DNA of 64,000 nt from Echinicola marina. Its GTDB lineage: Bacteria; Bacteroidota; Bacteroidia; Cytophagales; Cyclobacteriaceae. The stretch covers positions 3,221,501 to 3,285,500 of the forward strand of contig NZ_CP080025.1 of assembly GCF_020463795.1 (NCBI RefSeq), in the 5' to 3' direction. A model generated the notes under the pieces. The model made no database searches. It was not told where the DNA came from and saw only the letters and a program-made list of their open reading frames with translations. This document shows, one piece after another, positions 46,431 to 54,724 of this stretch. The position numbers were made by a program, and so were the translations under genes. Numbering within the stretch: position 1 is the first letter of the stretch; each line of letters begins with the position of its first letter.

Positions 46431-47471
46431 ATGACCATAAAACACCTATTATTTGCCTCTTTAATGCTAGCGCTGACCGCCTGTCAAAAGTCCAAAAAGT
46501 CTGAAAGTGAAGTGTCCAATCCCTTGGGAAAAACAGAGCAAGATGCCAGTCCCTTTTCCATAGAAATAATGGACGAGGAAGCCTTGAAGATCATTGATCC
46601 AAATGCTACTGTCAAAGTAATGGCCTCTGGTTTTACTTGGACTGAAGGGCCTCTATGGGTGAAGGAGGGCCAATATTTACTGTTTTCGGATATTCCGCGA
46701 AATAAAATCTATAAAATGACGGCTGCTGGCGATACCAGTACCTATTTACAGCCTTCCGGCTATACTGGAGAGGGAAAATACAGTAATGAGCCGGGCTCCA
46801 ATGCCTTGCTCATGGATGAAAAAGGTGCTTTGATCTTGATGCAGCATGGGGATAGACAGATAGCCAGGATGAGGGGAACACTGGCCGCTCCGATACCTGA
46901 ATATGAAAGCTTGGTAGGGCAATATCAAGGGCAGCGTTTCAATTCCCCCAATGATGGGGCGTTTGACAAAAATGGCAATTTGTACTTCACAGACCCTCCT
47001 TATGGCCTTCCTCCAAATTTTGCAGGCAAGGAACTGGATTTTCAGGGTGTTTACTGTCTGCGAAATTCAGGACAGCTGTTACTTTTGGACAGCCTGTCCA
47101 GGCCTAATGGCATAGCACTTTCTCCTGATGAAAATAAACTGTATGTAGCCGTTTCTGATGAGCATCATGCGGTATGGTACCAATATGATATTGACGGAGC
47201 TGGACGGGTAAGCAATAAGCAAGTCTTTTATGATGTTACAGCAATCGTGGCTGCTGGTGAAAGTGATGGTTTACCCGATGGTATGGAAGTCCATAGCCAG
47301 GGTTATCTATTTGCCACAGGTCCAGGAGGATTGTGGATTTTTAGCCCTGAAGGAAAACCCTTGGCCAAGATTCATACGGGCAGACTTACTGCCAATTGTG
47401 CCTTTACGACTGACGAAAAGCAAGTCTATCTTACCGCCCATCATGATATACTAAGGGTGGATTTGAAGTAA
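46431..47471 (+). CDS. SMP-30/gluconolactonase-family lipoprotein
   Basis: A 346-residue exported lipoprotein (lipobox LTAC, Cys18) with the six-bladed SMP-30 propeller: FTWTEGPLWV with the metal-ligand Glu, RFNSPNDGAFDKNGNLYFTD with Asn and Asp ligands, and SDGLPDGMEVHSQGYLFAT. It should hydrolyse an aldonolactone outside the cytoplasm, so that the open acid can be taken up by the permease encoded directly upstream. A periplasmic aldose dehydrogenase that makes the lactone is not in the window. Galactonolactone is the likely substrate by context only. Confidence 0.9.
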   Translation: MTIKHLLFASLMLALTACQKSKKSESEVSNPLGKTEQDASPFSIEIMDEEALKIIDPNATVKVMASGFTWTEGPLWVKEGQYLLFSDIPRNKIYKMTAAGDTSTYLQPSGYTGEGKYSNEPGSNALLMDEKGALILMQHGDRQIARMRGTLAAPIPEYESLVGQYQGQRFNSPNDGAFDKNGNLYFTDPPYGLPPNFAGKELDFQGVYCLRNSGQLLLLDSLSRPNGIALSPDENKLYVAVSDEHHAVWYQYDIDGAGRVSNKQVFYDVTAIVAAGESDGLPDGMEVHSQGYLFATGPGGLWIFSPEGKPLAKIHTGRLTANCAFTTDEKQVYLTAHHDILRVDLK

Positions 47472-47690
47472 AAAGGATTAAAGTCTATTTAGGGATAATT
47501 GCTGGTATTCATAGGCTGATATCGATGACCATTATTAAGAATTGTTTTATCCAGTAGTTTTTTGAAGGAAGAGTAATAAGGAGCAAACATAGTTTCAAAG
47601 TACCTTAAGTGATTCTTGTCACATCCATTGGACAGAAAATTGGTGATTTTTGGCTATCCGATAATTAAATAGCTAGGAAAAATCAAACCA

Positions 47691-48743
47691 ATGAAAAAAA
47701 TCATATTATGGTTCTCCGCTTTGGTAGGACTGTTGGGTGTATTGATAGGCTTTGTGCTGGTCGTGGGACTGATACTCTTTCTTTCCAGACAGGGGGTGGA
47801 ATTGCCAAGGTTGCTAGAGCAAGAAGTACAGGAAATGGTGGCGGTGGAAAGTGCGCAGGAAATATTTCCTTTGGCTGAAGCTGAGGGAATGTGGCAAGCC
47901 CCGGACTGGCATACCGTTGAGGAGGAAGAAAATGCTGAGGATATCAAATACGGCAAGGAGTTGATCGTACATACAGCGGATTATCTCGGGCCAAAGGGAA
48001 AGGTTATGACCATCTCCAACGGGTTAAATTGCCAAAACTGTCACTTGCAGGGGGGGACAGTTCCTCTGGGCAATAACTATGGGGCAGTAGCATCCACTTA
48101 TCCCAAAGTCAGGGCACGTTCTGGAAAATCTACTGATATAGCAGATCGTATCAATGGATGTTTTGAGCGGAGCATGAATGGGCAGGCCTTGGATAAGGAA
48201 TCCAAAGAGATGAAGGCAATGGTAGCTTATTTGAAATGGTTGGGAAAGGAAGTGCCGAAAGGTGAAAAGCCACAAGGTGCAGGGATCTATCCTCTGGAAT
48301 TTATGGACCGAGCAGCAGATCCTATCAAGGGCAAGGCTGTCTATGCCCAAAATTGTCAAAGTTGTCACCAAGCAGATGGGCAGGGAATGTTTGATCAGGC
48401 CGAGAGGGAATATATTTATCCGCCACTTTGGGGAGCGCACAGCTATAATAAAGGGGCAGGGCTCTATAGGCTTTCTCGTTTTGCAGGCTTTGTAAAGGTC
48501 AATATGCCTTTGGGAGCAACTTTTGAAAATCCACTGTTGACCGATGAGGAGGCTTGGGATGTGGCTGCTTATGTGAATAGTCTGGAGCGTCCTGAGAAGG
48601 ATTTATCTGGAGATTGGCCGGACAAGACCAAGAAACCCATAGACCATCCTTTTGGTCCATATGCAGATGGGTTTTCCGAAGAGCAACATAAGTTCGGACC
48701 TTTTAAACCTATTCAATTGGCCCAAAAATCCCCTGCACCATGA
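47691..48743 (+). CDS. TsdA-like dihaem c-type cytochrome
   Basis: A 350-residue protein anchored by an N-terminal helix (about 8-32) and facing the periplasm. Two haem motifs: CQNCH (Cys114, Cys117, His118) and CQSCH (Cys222, Cys225, His226). The first domain is followed by DRINGCFERSMNG with Cys157, a pattern seen in thiosulfate dehydrogenases of the TsdA type, where a cysteine after the first haem is an axial ligand; Cys157 sits 39 residues after His118, similar to the TsdA spacing I recall. It may therefore oxidise thiosulfate or reduce tetrathionate, although the family also has members of unknown role. An outer-membrane barrel gene overlaps its stop by 4 bp. Confidence 0.8.
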   Translation: MKKIILWFSALVGLLGVLIGFVLVVGLILFLSRQGVELPRLLEQEVQEMVAVESAQEIFPLAEAEGMWQAPDWHTVEEEENAEDIKYGKELIVHTADYLGPKGKVMTISNGLNCQNCHLQGGTVPLGNNYGAVASTYPKVRARSGKSTDIADRINGCFERSMNGQALDKESKEMKAMVAYLKWLGKEVPKGEKPQGAGIYPLEFMDRAADPIKGKAVYAQNCQSCHQADGQGMFDQAEREYIYPPLWGAHSYNKGAGLYRLSRFAGFVKVNMPLGATFENPLLTDEEAWDVAAYVNSLERPEKDLSGDWPDKTKKPIDHPFGPYADGFSEEQHKFGPFKPIQLAQKSPAP

Positions 48744-50095
48744 AAGTGAAATACCTATTGAGTTTTTGGATTTGGAGCATATCCCTTTTGGCCATGGGGC
48801 AGGGACAAGAAGAAAAGAACTGGGCAATTTCACCGGATATCCACTATCGTTCTTTTTGGATGAACACGGCATATCCGCGCATGGATTACCGTTCGGATCA
48901 TGCTTTGGGCATGAGTTTAAATTTGGGGACTAAGATTCATTACCAGGACAACTGGGAACTAGGAGTAGGCTACCGTATGTATGGTAATGTGGTCAGTACC
49001 GAATTCTGGACTCCGGATCCAGTTTCCGGTAAAGCGAGCCGCTATGAACCTGGACTTTTTGATCTTCAAAATCCCCAAGACAGAATTTTTGGCACCTTGG
49101 AGCGTCTTTATTTGGGCTATGAGCAGAACAAGTTTGGTGTGAAAATAGGTAGAATGGGCATCAACCAAGATTGGGTCAATGCTCAGGATGGGAGACTGGG
49201 GCCTACCATGATAGAAGGGCTGCACACTTGGTTTCAGCCGGAGGACAGCTGGAAATTTTCCCTCTGGGCCATTCACCGCTTTAGCATCAGAGGGGGCAAA
49301 GGTTGGTTAAGTCCCGGGGAGACGATAGGGCTTTTTCCTTCTGGGCGTTCTGAATCGGGAACAGCTTCAGCCTATGCGGGTAAAACCCAAAGTCCTTGGG
49401 TGGGGATTTTGGAAATAGACAGGGACTGGCAGGAAGGTTGGACATTGCATTATTCCAACACCTTGGCCGCCAACCTATTTAATACTTCCATGCTACAAAT
49501 TGAAAAAACAAGGAAGATGGAAAACAGTTCTTGGCGTTATGGTCTGCAATTGGGCTATCAGGCAGGTATAGGAGATGGAGGGGATGAGCATCCTGATTTC
49601 CGGTACAAAAATCCAGATGACAGGAATTACTCCTTTTCTACCCGGATACTTTGGAAACCCCGTCAATGGACCATGCACCTGAATTACACCCATGTGGATG
49701 GAAAAGGTCGATGGCTCAGTCCGCGAGAGTGGGGTAAGGATGCTTGGTACACCTTTATTCCCCGGGAGAGAAATGAGGGAAACAGCCAATTAGATGCGCT
49801 GACCGCATATATAGGTTATAAGCTGGTCGAATTGCCTTTGAGTTTTTATACTTGGGGAGGACTGCATTGGTTGCCGGATATGGCAGATGCAGAGGCCAAT
49901 AAATACAATATGCCCAGCTATAGGCAGCTCAACCTGGGAATGAAATACCAGCCCAAAAATATCAAGGGCCTGGATGTGCACCTGATACTGGTCAATAAGG
50001 AGCCCATGAAGAAGGAGGGCCTGACCGATGGGCAAATATTCAATAAGGTAGAAATGCTCCATTTCAATGCCATGCTTAACTGGCGCTGGAACTAG
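48740..50095 (+). CDS. Outer-membrane beta-barrel protein, OprD-like
   Basis: A 451-residue protein with signal peptide (LLSFWIWSISLLAMGQ) and alternating aromatic strands typical of an outer-membrane barrel, ending in LNWRWN. AYPRMDYRSDHALGMSLNLG and RLYLGYEQNKFGVKIGRM with the terminal region recall OprD-like porins of Bacteroidota and Campylobacterota. The ATG overlaps the cytochrome stop (ATGA), a strong sign that the channel delivers the substrate of that cytochrome or accompanies it. Specificity is unknown. Confidence 0.75.
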   Translation: MKVKYLLSFWIWSISLLAMGQGQEEKNWAISPDIHYRSFWMNTAYPRMDYRSDHALGMSLNLGTKIHYQDNWELGVGYRMYGNVVSTEFWTPDPVSGKASRYEPGLFDLQNPQDRIFGTLERLYLGYEQNKFGVKIGRMGINQDWVNAQDGRLGPTMIEGLHTWFQPEDSWKFSLWAIHRFSIRGGKGWLSPGETIGLFPSGRSESGTASAYAGKTQSPWVGILEIDRDWQEGWTLHYSNTLAANLFNTSMLQIEKTRKMENSSWRYGLQLGYQAGIGDGGDEHPDFRYKNPDDRNYSFSTRILWKPRQWTMHLNYTHVDGKGRWLSPREWGKDAWYTFIPRERNEGNSQLDALTAYIGYKLVELPLSFYTWGGLHWLPDMADAEANKYNMPSYRQLNLGMKYQPKNIKGLDVHLILVNKEPMKKEGLTDGQIFNKVEMLHFNAMLNWRWN

Positions 50096-50119
50096 GGGGA
50101 AGATCGTATAGTGATTAAA

Positions 50120-50174
50120 TATTTTTCCCACCTGCCCCACGCCAGTCTCCACCACACGCTGCCAGTGGAAAATA
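50120..50174 (+). terminator. GC-rich element with flanking inverted repeat, possible terminator
   Basis: TATTTTTCCCAC (from 50120) can pair imperfectly with GTGGAAAATA (50165-50174) around a C-rich, locally GC-rich core. It lies 25 bp after the barrel gene. It may be a terminator or a small palindromic repeat; pairing is imperfect. Confidence 0.35.
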
Positions 50175-50329
50175 AGGCTACTAATGTGAAAACGGATAAT
50201 CAAAAAGTTTAATTTATGTATCTACCAGTGTATATTTAAAGGAAGCAAATTGACTTACAGGCAGACAGATGTAAATAGATAATACTGGGTAATCTGTGAA
50301 ATCTATCCGTTGACTTTTAAAAAAGCGAA

Positions 50330-50788
50330 ATGAACAACAATAAGAAACCGTTGTACAGAAAGGTAAATACCCGTGCAAGGGGAGTGCAACATGATTTTGG
50401 CGGAGATTTTAAACATTCCAGACATAAAAAACGAGCATCAATAGAACAGGTGAAGGGAGCGATGCATGGCAAAAAGTACCGAGGACTTGATTACACACCT
50501 TTGTACAGGTTTTTGTTGTCCAATGTAGGGGAGCAATGGGATGAGATATTTAAGGAAGCCAGTTCACGGCTGGACCAGACAGCCCCAATTTTCTTGTTGG
50601 TAGCAATGGATGATGGTGAAAAACAAGATTATGTCCGAACAGGTGAATCTTCTTATTTTTCTGGCTTATTTGTAGATGATTCGGGTAAATTACAACTGGT
50701 CAATCCTGATTTAAAAGCAAAGGACTTGAGTCCTTTTTGTGAATGCTGTACCCATACCCTAAACGGAAAGGTATTTGGGACGGAATAA
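50330..50788 (+). CDS. Unknown protein with C-terminal Cys cluster
   Basis: A 152-residue cytoplasmic protein that I do not recognise. The first 50 residues are very basic (KPLYRKVNTRARGVQHDFGG, then SRHKKRA), suggesting nucleic-acid or ribosome contact; the middle has a predicted mixed fold; the C terminus ends with LSPFCECCTHTLNGKVFGTE, where CECC plus the following His could bind zinc or another metal. It stands alone, 100 bp or more from its neighbours, upstream of the second two-component unit. Codon use and start look normal, so it is a genuine gene. Confidence 0.7.
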   Translation: MNNNKKPLYRKVNTRARGVQHDFGGDFKHSRHKKRASIEQVKGAMHGKKYRGLDYTPLYRFLLSNVGEQWDEIFKEASSRLDQTAPIFLLVAMDDGEKQDYVRTGESSYFSGLFVDDSGKLQLVNPDLKAKDLSPFCECCTHTLNGKVFGTE

Positions 50789-50884
50789 GTGTCCTCTATT
50801 GGGTAAGTGAAGTGATTTGTCCTTGTCTCTTTATCGGGGAACCCCGTTGGGAAAAGGGTCTTACCTAAAGGTTTGAAATTAAAA

Positions 50885-50919
50885 TTCCCAATTCTTTCCA
50901 AGATCTTGAAGTATATTTG
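50885..50919 (+). promoter_or_regulatory. Tandem regulator box plus -7 element of the response regulator gene
   Basis: TTCCCAATTC (50885-50894) and TTCCAAGATC (50896-50905) repeat at 11-bp spacing, followed 7 bp later by TATATTTG (50912-50919), a perfect TAnnTTTG -7 element. The GTG start at 50924 is only 5 bp beyond it, so the transcript should begin at or within a few bases of the start codon (leaderless). The box matches that in front of the PepSY-like gene at 52891, indicating autoregulation by the OmpR-type regulator. Confidence 0.6.
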
Positions 50920-50923
50920 TGAT

Positions 50924-51601
50924 GTGAAAATATTAGTAATCGAAGACGAAGCTCAGTTACTTAGTAACATTAAAATATCCCTTGAAAAAGAGAATTTTCT
51001 GGTGGAAACAGCTTCAGATTTTTTGAGTGCTACTGATAAGATTTTTATTTATGAGTACGACTGCATTTTGCTGGATATAATGCTTCCAAATGGCAACGGC
51101 CTTAGCATCTTATCGGCTCTCAAGCAGGCAGGCAAAAGTGAAAATGTCATTATTATCTCAGCCAAAGATTCCTTGGATGATAAGCTCAAGGGGCTTGAAC
51201 TTGGTGCAGATGATTACCTTACCAAGCCCTTTCATCTGGCAGAACTTACCGCAAGGGTAAAAGCGGTATTGAGAAGACAAAAACTGAACGGCAAAAATAC
51301 GCTTGAAATGGCCAATATAGTTTTGGACCTCCATGAGCGTACATTTATGGTCAACCAGCAAAATATTGCTCTCAACAGGAAAGAGTTTGATATGCTCAAT
51401 TACTTTTTGCTCAACAAAAACCGCTTGGTCACCAAATCTGCCTTGGCAGAGCATGTTTGGGGGGATCATTCGGATGAGGCAGACAATTTTGACTTTGTTT
51501 ATTATCAGATAAAAAACCTGCGGAAAAAACTACAACAGGCTGAGGCGAATATAGAAATTGAATCCATATACGGCATTGGGTACAAATTAATTGAAACATG
51601 A
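50924..51601 (+). CDS. OmpR-family response regulator (GTG start)
   Basis: 225 residues from the GTG at 50924. A longer in-frame reading from a TTG at 50873 would add 17 residues ahead of the receiver domain and would cover the promoter box, so the GTG giving MKILVIEDEA is preferred. The receiver contains LVIEDE, the phospho-acceptor Asp in LLDIMLPNG and Lys in YLTKPF; the winged-helix output has LNRKEFDMLNYFLLNKNRLV and FVYYQIKNLRKKL. It overlaps the kinase gene by 4 bp. Boxes before itself and before the PepSY-like gene are its likely sites. Confidence 0.93.
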   Translation: MKILVIEDEAQLLSNIKISLEKENFLVETASDFLSATDKIFIYEYDCILLDIMLPNGNGLSILSALKQAGKSENVIIISAKDSLDDKLKGLELGADDYLTKPFHLAELTARVKAVLRRQKLNGKNTLEMANIVLDLHERTFMVNQQNIALNRKEFDMLNYFLLNKNRLVTKSALAEHVWGDHSDEADNFDFVYYQIKNLRKKLQQAEANIEIESIYGIGYKLIET

Positions 51602-52884
51602 AATTACTCAACCAATCCATTAAATATGTGTCTATTTCCATTTTAGGGATTGTGACTGTTTGGGCAGTGATTTTTTATTTCAATATGCTCAATGAAATAA
51701 AGAGCAGTATTGATGAGGGACTTGAAAACTACAAAAGACTTATTATTCAAAATGCTGCGCAAGATGCCACAATTTTGAACAAAAGTTATTTTGATGAGAG
51801 TTTTTTTGCCATTCGTAAGATCGATAAAGAAGAAGCCCTTTCTCTAAAAGACCAATATTTGGATACGGAACTTTATATGCAGGATGCTGATGATGAACTT
51901 CCTGAAATAGAGCCGGTGAGAATGCTTATCACGGCTTTTGAACTTAAGGGAGAGTATTATGAGCTAAAAGTAGCCAATTCCATGGTCGAAGAGGACGATT
52001 TGATCAAAGAACTGCTTGACGATGCTCTTTGGTTATACTTGAGTTTGATCATAGGCATTGTGCTGATCAACAATTTTGTGTTAAAAAAACTATGGAGGCC
52101 TTTTTATGATTTTTTGGATCAATTGAAAAAGTACCGTTTGGGAAAAACAGCCATTCTTCCCCAGTCAAAGACCAAAACAAAAGAATTTACCGATCTACAG
52201 ATTGCGGTTAATGCGCTACTACAGCATAGCACAGAAATCTACGAACAGCAAAAGCAATTTATAGGAAATGCTTCCCATGAGTTACAAACACCTTTGGCCA
52301 TTGCTACCAACAAATTGGAGCTGCTCATCGAAAACGGAAAACTCAATAATGAACAGGCTGAAAGTATAGCAGAAGTTATGGGCATCATTGAGCGATTGGT
52401 GCGTTTGAATAAATCTTTGTTGCTGTTAAGCAAAATTGAAAACAAGCAGTTTCTGGATAACCAAACCGTTTCGTTCAATGACCTTGTTCATAAAATCATT
52501 CATAATTTGGAGGATATGGCTGCTTTTAAAGGCGTGGAAATTATGGTGAATGATAGTGCTTCATTAGCAATAGTAATGGATGTTTCTCTGGCTGAAGTGA
52601 TCATCTCGAATTTATTGAAAAATGCCATTTTCCATAATAAGCCAAAAGGAAAGGTGTTCGTAGAGATTGCATCAAATTCAATTGAAATTAGTAATACTGG
52701 TAATCATCAGGAGCTTGATGAAAAATTGATTTTTACGCGTTTTTATAAGCCTAAAGCCACATCCGCGGGGACTGGTCTTGGTTTGGCTATCGTAAAAGCC
52801 ATTGCAGACTTGTATGATTTCGAGGTTTCCTACTCTTTTGACCAGGGCTTACATGCCTTTCAAATAGTCTTTTACAGGGCTTAA
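51598..52884 (+). CDS. Membrane sensor histidine kinase
   Basis: A 428-residue kinase: membrane helices near 12-32 and 140-160, a periplasmic domain of about 105 residues that is strongly acidic (DADDELPEIEP), a HAMP-like linker, HisKA with GNASHELQTPLAIA, and HATPase with ISNLLKNAIFHN, a shortened and degenerate N-to-D box region (SNTGN), then GTGLGLAIVKAI. The acidic sensor may bind cations. It forms a transcription unit with the upstream regulator (ATGA overlap); its targets probably include the following PepSY-like and porin genes. Confidence 0.92.
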   Translation: MKLLNQSIKYVSISILGIVTVWAVIFYFNMLNEIKSSIDEGLENYKRLIIQNAAQDATILNKSYFDESFFAIRKIDKEEALSLKDQYLDTELYMQDADDELPEIEPVRMLITAFELKGEYYELKVANSMVEEDDLIKELLDDALWLYLSLIIGIVLINNFVLKKLWRPFYDFLDQLKKYRLGKTAILPQSKTKTKEFTDLQIAVNALLQHSTEIYEQQKQFIGNASHELQTPLAIATNKLELLIENGKLNNEQAESIAEVMGIIERLVRLNKSLLLLSKIENKQFLDNQTVSFNDLVHKIIHNLEDMAAFKGVEIMVNDSASLAIVMDVSLAEVIISNLLKNAIFHNKPKGKVFVEIASNSIEISNTGNHQELDEKLIFTRFYKPKATSAGTGLGLAIVKAIADLYDFEVSYSFDQGLHAFQIVFYRA

Positions 52885-52890
52885 GTTCCA

Positions 52891-52926
52891 TTCCCAAATC
52901 TTTCCCAAATCGGGGCTTTATTTTGT
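52891..52926 (+). promoter_or_regulatory. Tandem regulator box before the PepSY-like gene
   Basis: TTCCCAAATC occurs at 52891-52900 and, identically, at 52902-52911: a perfect 10-base direct repeat at 11-bp spacing, as expected for an OmpR-family dimer. A -7-like TTATTTTG follows at about 52919-52926, 8 bp after the box, the same layout as at 50885. No normal -33 element is present, so transcription probably depends on the regulator. Confidence 0.6.
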
Positions 52927-52950
52927 CTTGTAAACTAAAAAAAAGACAAG

Positions 52951-53397
52951 ATGAAAAAGCATGTTTTATTTTTCTTCGCAGCAATGACTGCCATGTCAAG
53001 CTTATATGCGCAAGATATGGCCCAAAGCCAAGTGCCGTCAGTTATTGTCAATGAATTCAATAAACAATTTCGCAAAGCAACAGATGTGGATTGGGAAAAG
53101 GACGGAAGTTTTTACAATGTTGATTTTGAGCTGGGGTGGGATATAGACCATGAAGTTTGGTTTGATGCTGAGGGGGAAATAGTCAGGCACGAGGAAGATA
53201 TGGTTGTTGGGGATTTGCCGGAAGCTGTAAGAGAGCGAATTGAAACAGATTTTAAAGGCTATTCAGTGGATGATTTGGTGCGAATATGTGATCGGAGTGA
53301 TGTGGTTTATAAAGTGGAACTTCAGGCACTTATGGAGCAGGATTGGGAAGTTGTTATTGATGAAAAAGGAGAGGTATTGAATAAAATAGCTGACTGA
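52951..53397 (+). CDS. PepSY-like periplasmic protein
   Basis: A 148-residue secreted protein with signal peptide ending SLYAQ. Two repeats of the PepSY-like (beta-lactamase-inhibitor-like) fold are visible: VNEFNKQFRKATDVDWEKDG with FYNVDFELGWDIDHEVWFDA, then VRERIETDFKGYSVDDLVRI with VYKVELQALMEQDWEVVIDE. In Bacteroidota such small proteins often accompany two-component systems and may act as periplasmic ligands or inhibitors. It has its own regulator box and its stop overlaps the porin start (TGATG). Confidence 0.85.
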   Translation: MKKHVLFFFAAMTAMSSLYAQDMAQSQVPSVIVNEFNKQFRKATDVDWEKDGSFYNVDFELGWDIDHEVWFDAEGEIVRHEEDMVVGDLPEAVRERIETDFKGYSVDDLVRICDRSDVVYKVELQALMEQDWEVVIDEKGEVLNKIAD

Positions 53398-54572
53398 TGC
53401 GGATATTCCTGTTAATTGCCTTAATGCTTGGTTTAAATATTTCACTTCGGGCACAAGAAGTAGGCAAGTCGGCAAAATGGTTTGATGAAATTCACATAGG
53501 TGGATATCTACAAGTTCGTTACAATGGCCTGTTTGAAACCAATCCCAATTTAGCTTGTGAACAGTGTGATGAAAATTGGGGCAGAGATGGAGGAGGCCTT
53601 TCCTTGAGGCGTGTTCGTTTTAAGGTGAAAGGCCAAATTTCACCCCGAGTTTATTTTTATTTTCAGCCGGACTTTGCCAAGTCAGTAGGGGGATCGCATC
53701 ATGTGGGCCGTCTGAAAGATGCCTATATTGATGTTGGACTTGACAGAAAGAATGAGTTCCGTATCCGGATTGGGCAGAGCAAAGTGCCCTTTGGCTATGA
53801 AAATATGCAATCTAGCAGTAACCGACTACCATTGGACAGGAATGATGCCCTGAATAGTGCAGTAAAAGATGAGCGAGATCTTGGGGTTTTCTTTTATTGG
53901 GCGACTGAGGAAAAAAGGGCGTTGATAAAGAGTTTAAGAAAGGCTGGTTTAAGCGGTGGTGACTTTGGCTTATTTGCTTTGGGTTTCTATAATGGACAAA
54001 CAGCCAATCATCCTGATAAGAACGATGAATTTCATGTAGTGACACGTTTTTCTTATCCGGTAGCATTGGGAAATCAGGTGATTGAGCCGGGCTTGCAGGC
54101 CTATTCTGGAAAGTATGTGGTGACAGAGCATAGTCCCAATATTGAAGTCAAAACGGAGGGGTATTCAGATCAACGGGCGGCGATGTCTTTTGTGCTCTAC
54201 CCTAGGCCTTTTGGCATCCAAGCAGAATATAATATTGGTAGAGGCCCGGAATATGACAGGGCTTCCAATACCATTCAGGTCAAACCACTGGAAGGAGGAT
54301 ATGCTACTTTTTCGTACTATTTGGAGAAATGGCAACAGCAGTTTTATCCTTTCCTTCGTCTGCAATATTATGATGGTGGCAAAAAGCACGAGTTAGATGC
54401 CAGGAGTTATACCGTTAGAGATACCGAAGTAGGAGTCGAATGGCATCCATTACCGCATTTTGAACTGTTGGTGGAGTATGCCTTTTCCAATCGCAGGTAT
54501 GAGGATTTTGAAAAACCAATTAACCACCAGAAAGGTGGTCTTATGCGCATTCAGGCACAAGTGAAATTTTGA
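53397..54572 (+). CDS. OprO/OprP-type porin
   Basis: A 391-residue outer-membrane porin with signal peptide ending LRAQ. GYLQVRYNGLFE, GLSLRRVRFKVKGQISPRVY, FRIRIGQSKVPFGYENMQSS and the C-terminal aromatic strand ending QVKF match the phosphate-selective porin O/P family. An unusual CEQC pair in the first loop (LACEQCDENWGRDG) occurs where the strand-connecting loop should be. In this family the name does not prove phosphate specificity. It overlaps the PepSY-like gene by 1 bp, so it belongs to the same regulated unit. Confidence 0.9.
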   Translation: MRIFLLIALMLGLNISLRAQEVGKSAKWFDEIHIGGYLQVRYNGLFETNPNLACEQCDENWGRDGGGLSLRRVRFKVKGQISPRVYFYFQPDFAKSVGGSHHVGRLKDAYIDVGLDRKNEFRIRIGQSKVPFGYENMQSSSNRLPLDRNDALNSAVKDERDLGVFFYWATEEKRALIKSLRKAGLSGGDFGLFALGFYNGQTANHPDKNDEFHVVTRFSYPVALGNQVIEPGLQAYSGKYVVTEHSPNIEVKTEGYSDQRAAMSFVLYPRPFGIQAEYNIGRGPEYDRASNTIQVKPLEGGYATFSYYLEKWQQQFYPFLRLQYYDGGKKHELDARSYTVRDTEVGVEWHPLPHFELLVEYAFSNRRYEDFEKPINHQKGGLMRIQAQVKF

Positions 54573-54724
54573 CCAAGCTGATCTGACTAGCTCTTGAAGT
54601 GTATTTCTTGCCCAAAAGATCCATAAGCAAAAGTCAGTATTATTGATTAATTTGCTAAAGAGACTTTTTTGGGAGGAGTTAAATGAGAAAACCGATTTGA
54701 TCAAATGGTAGATTGAGGAATGTA

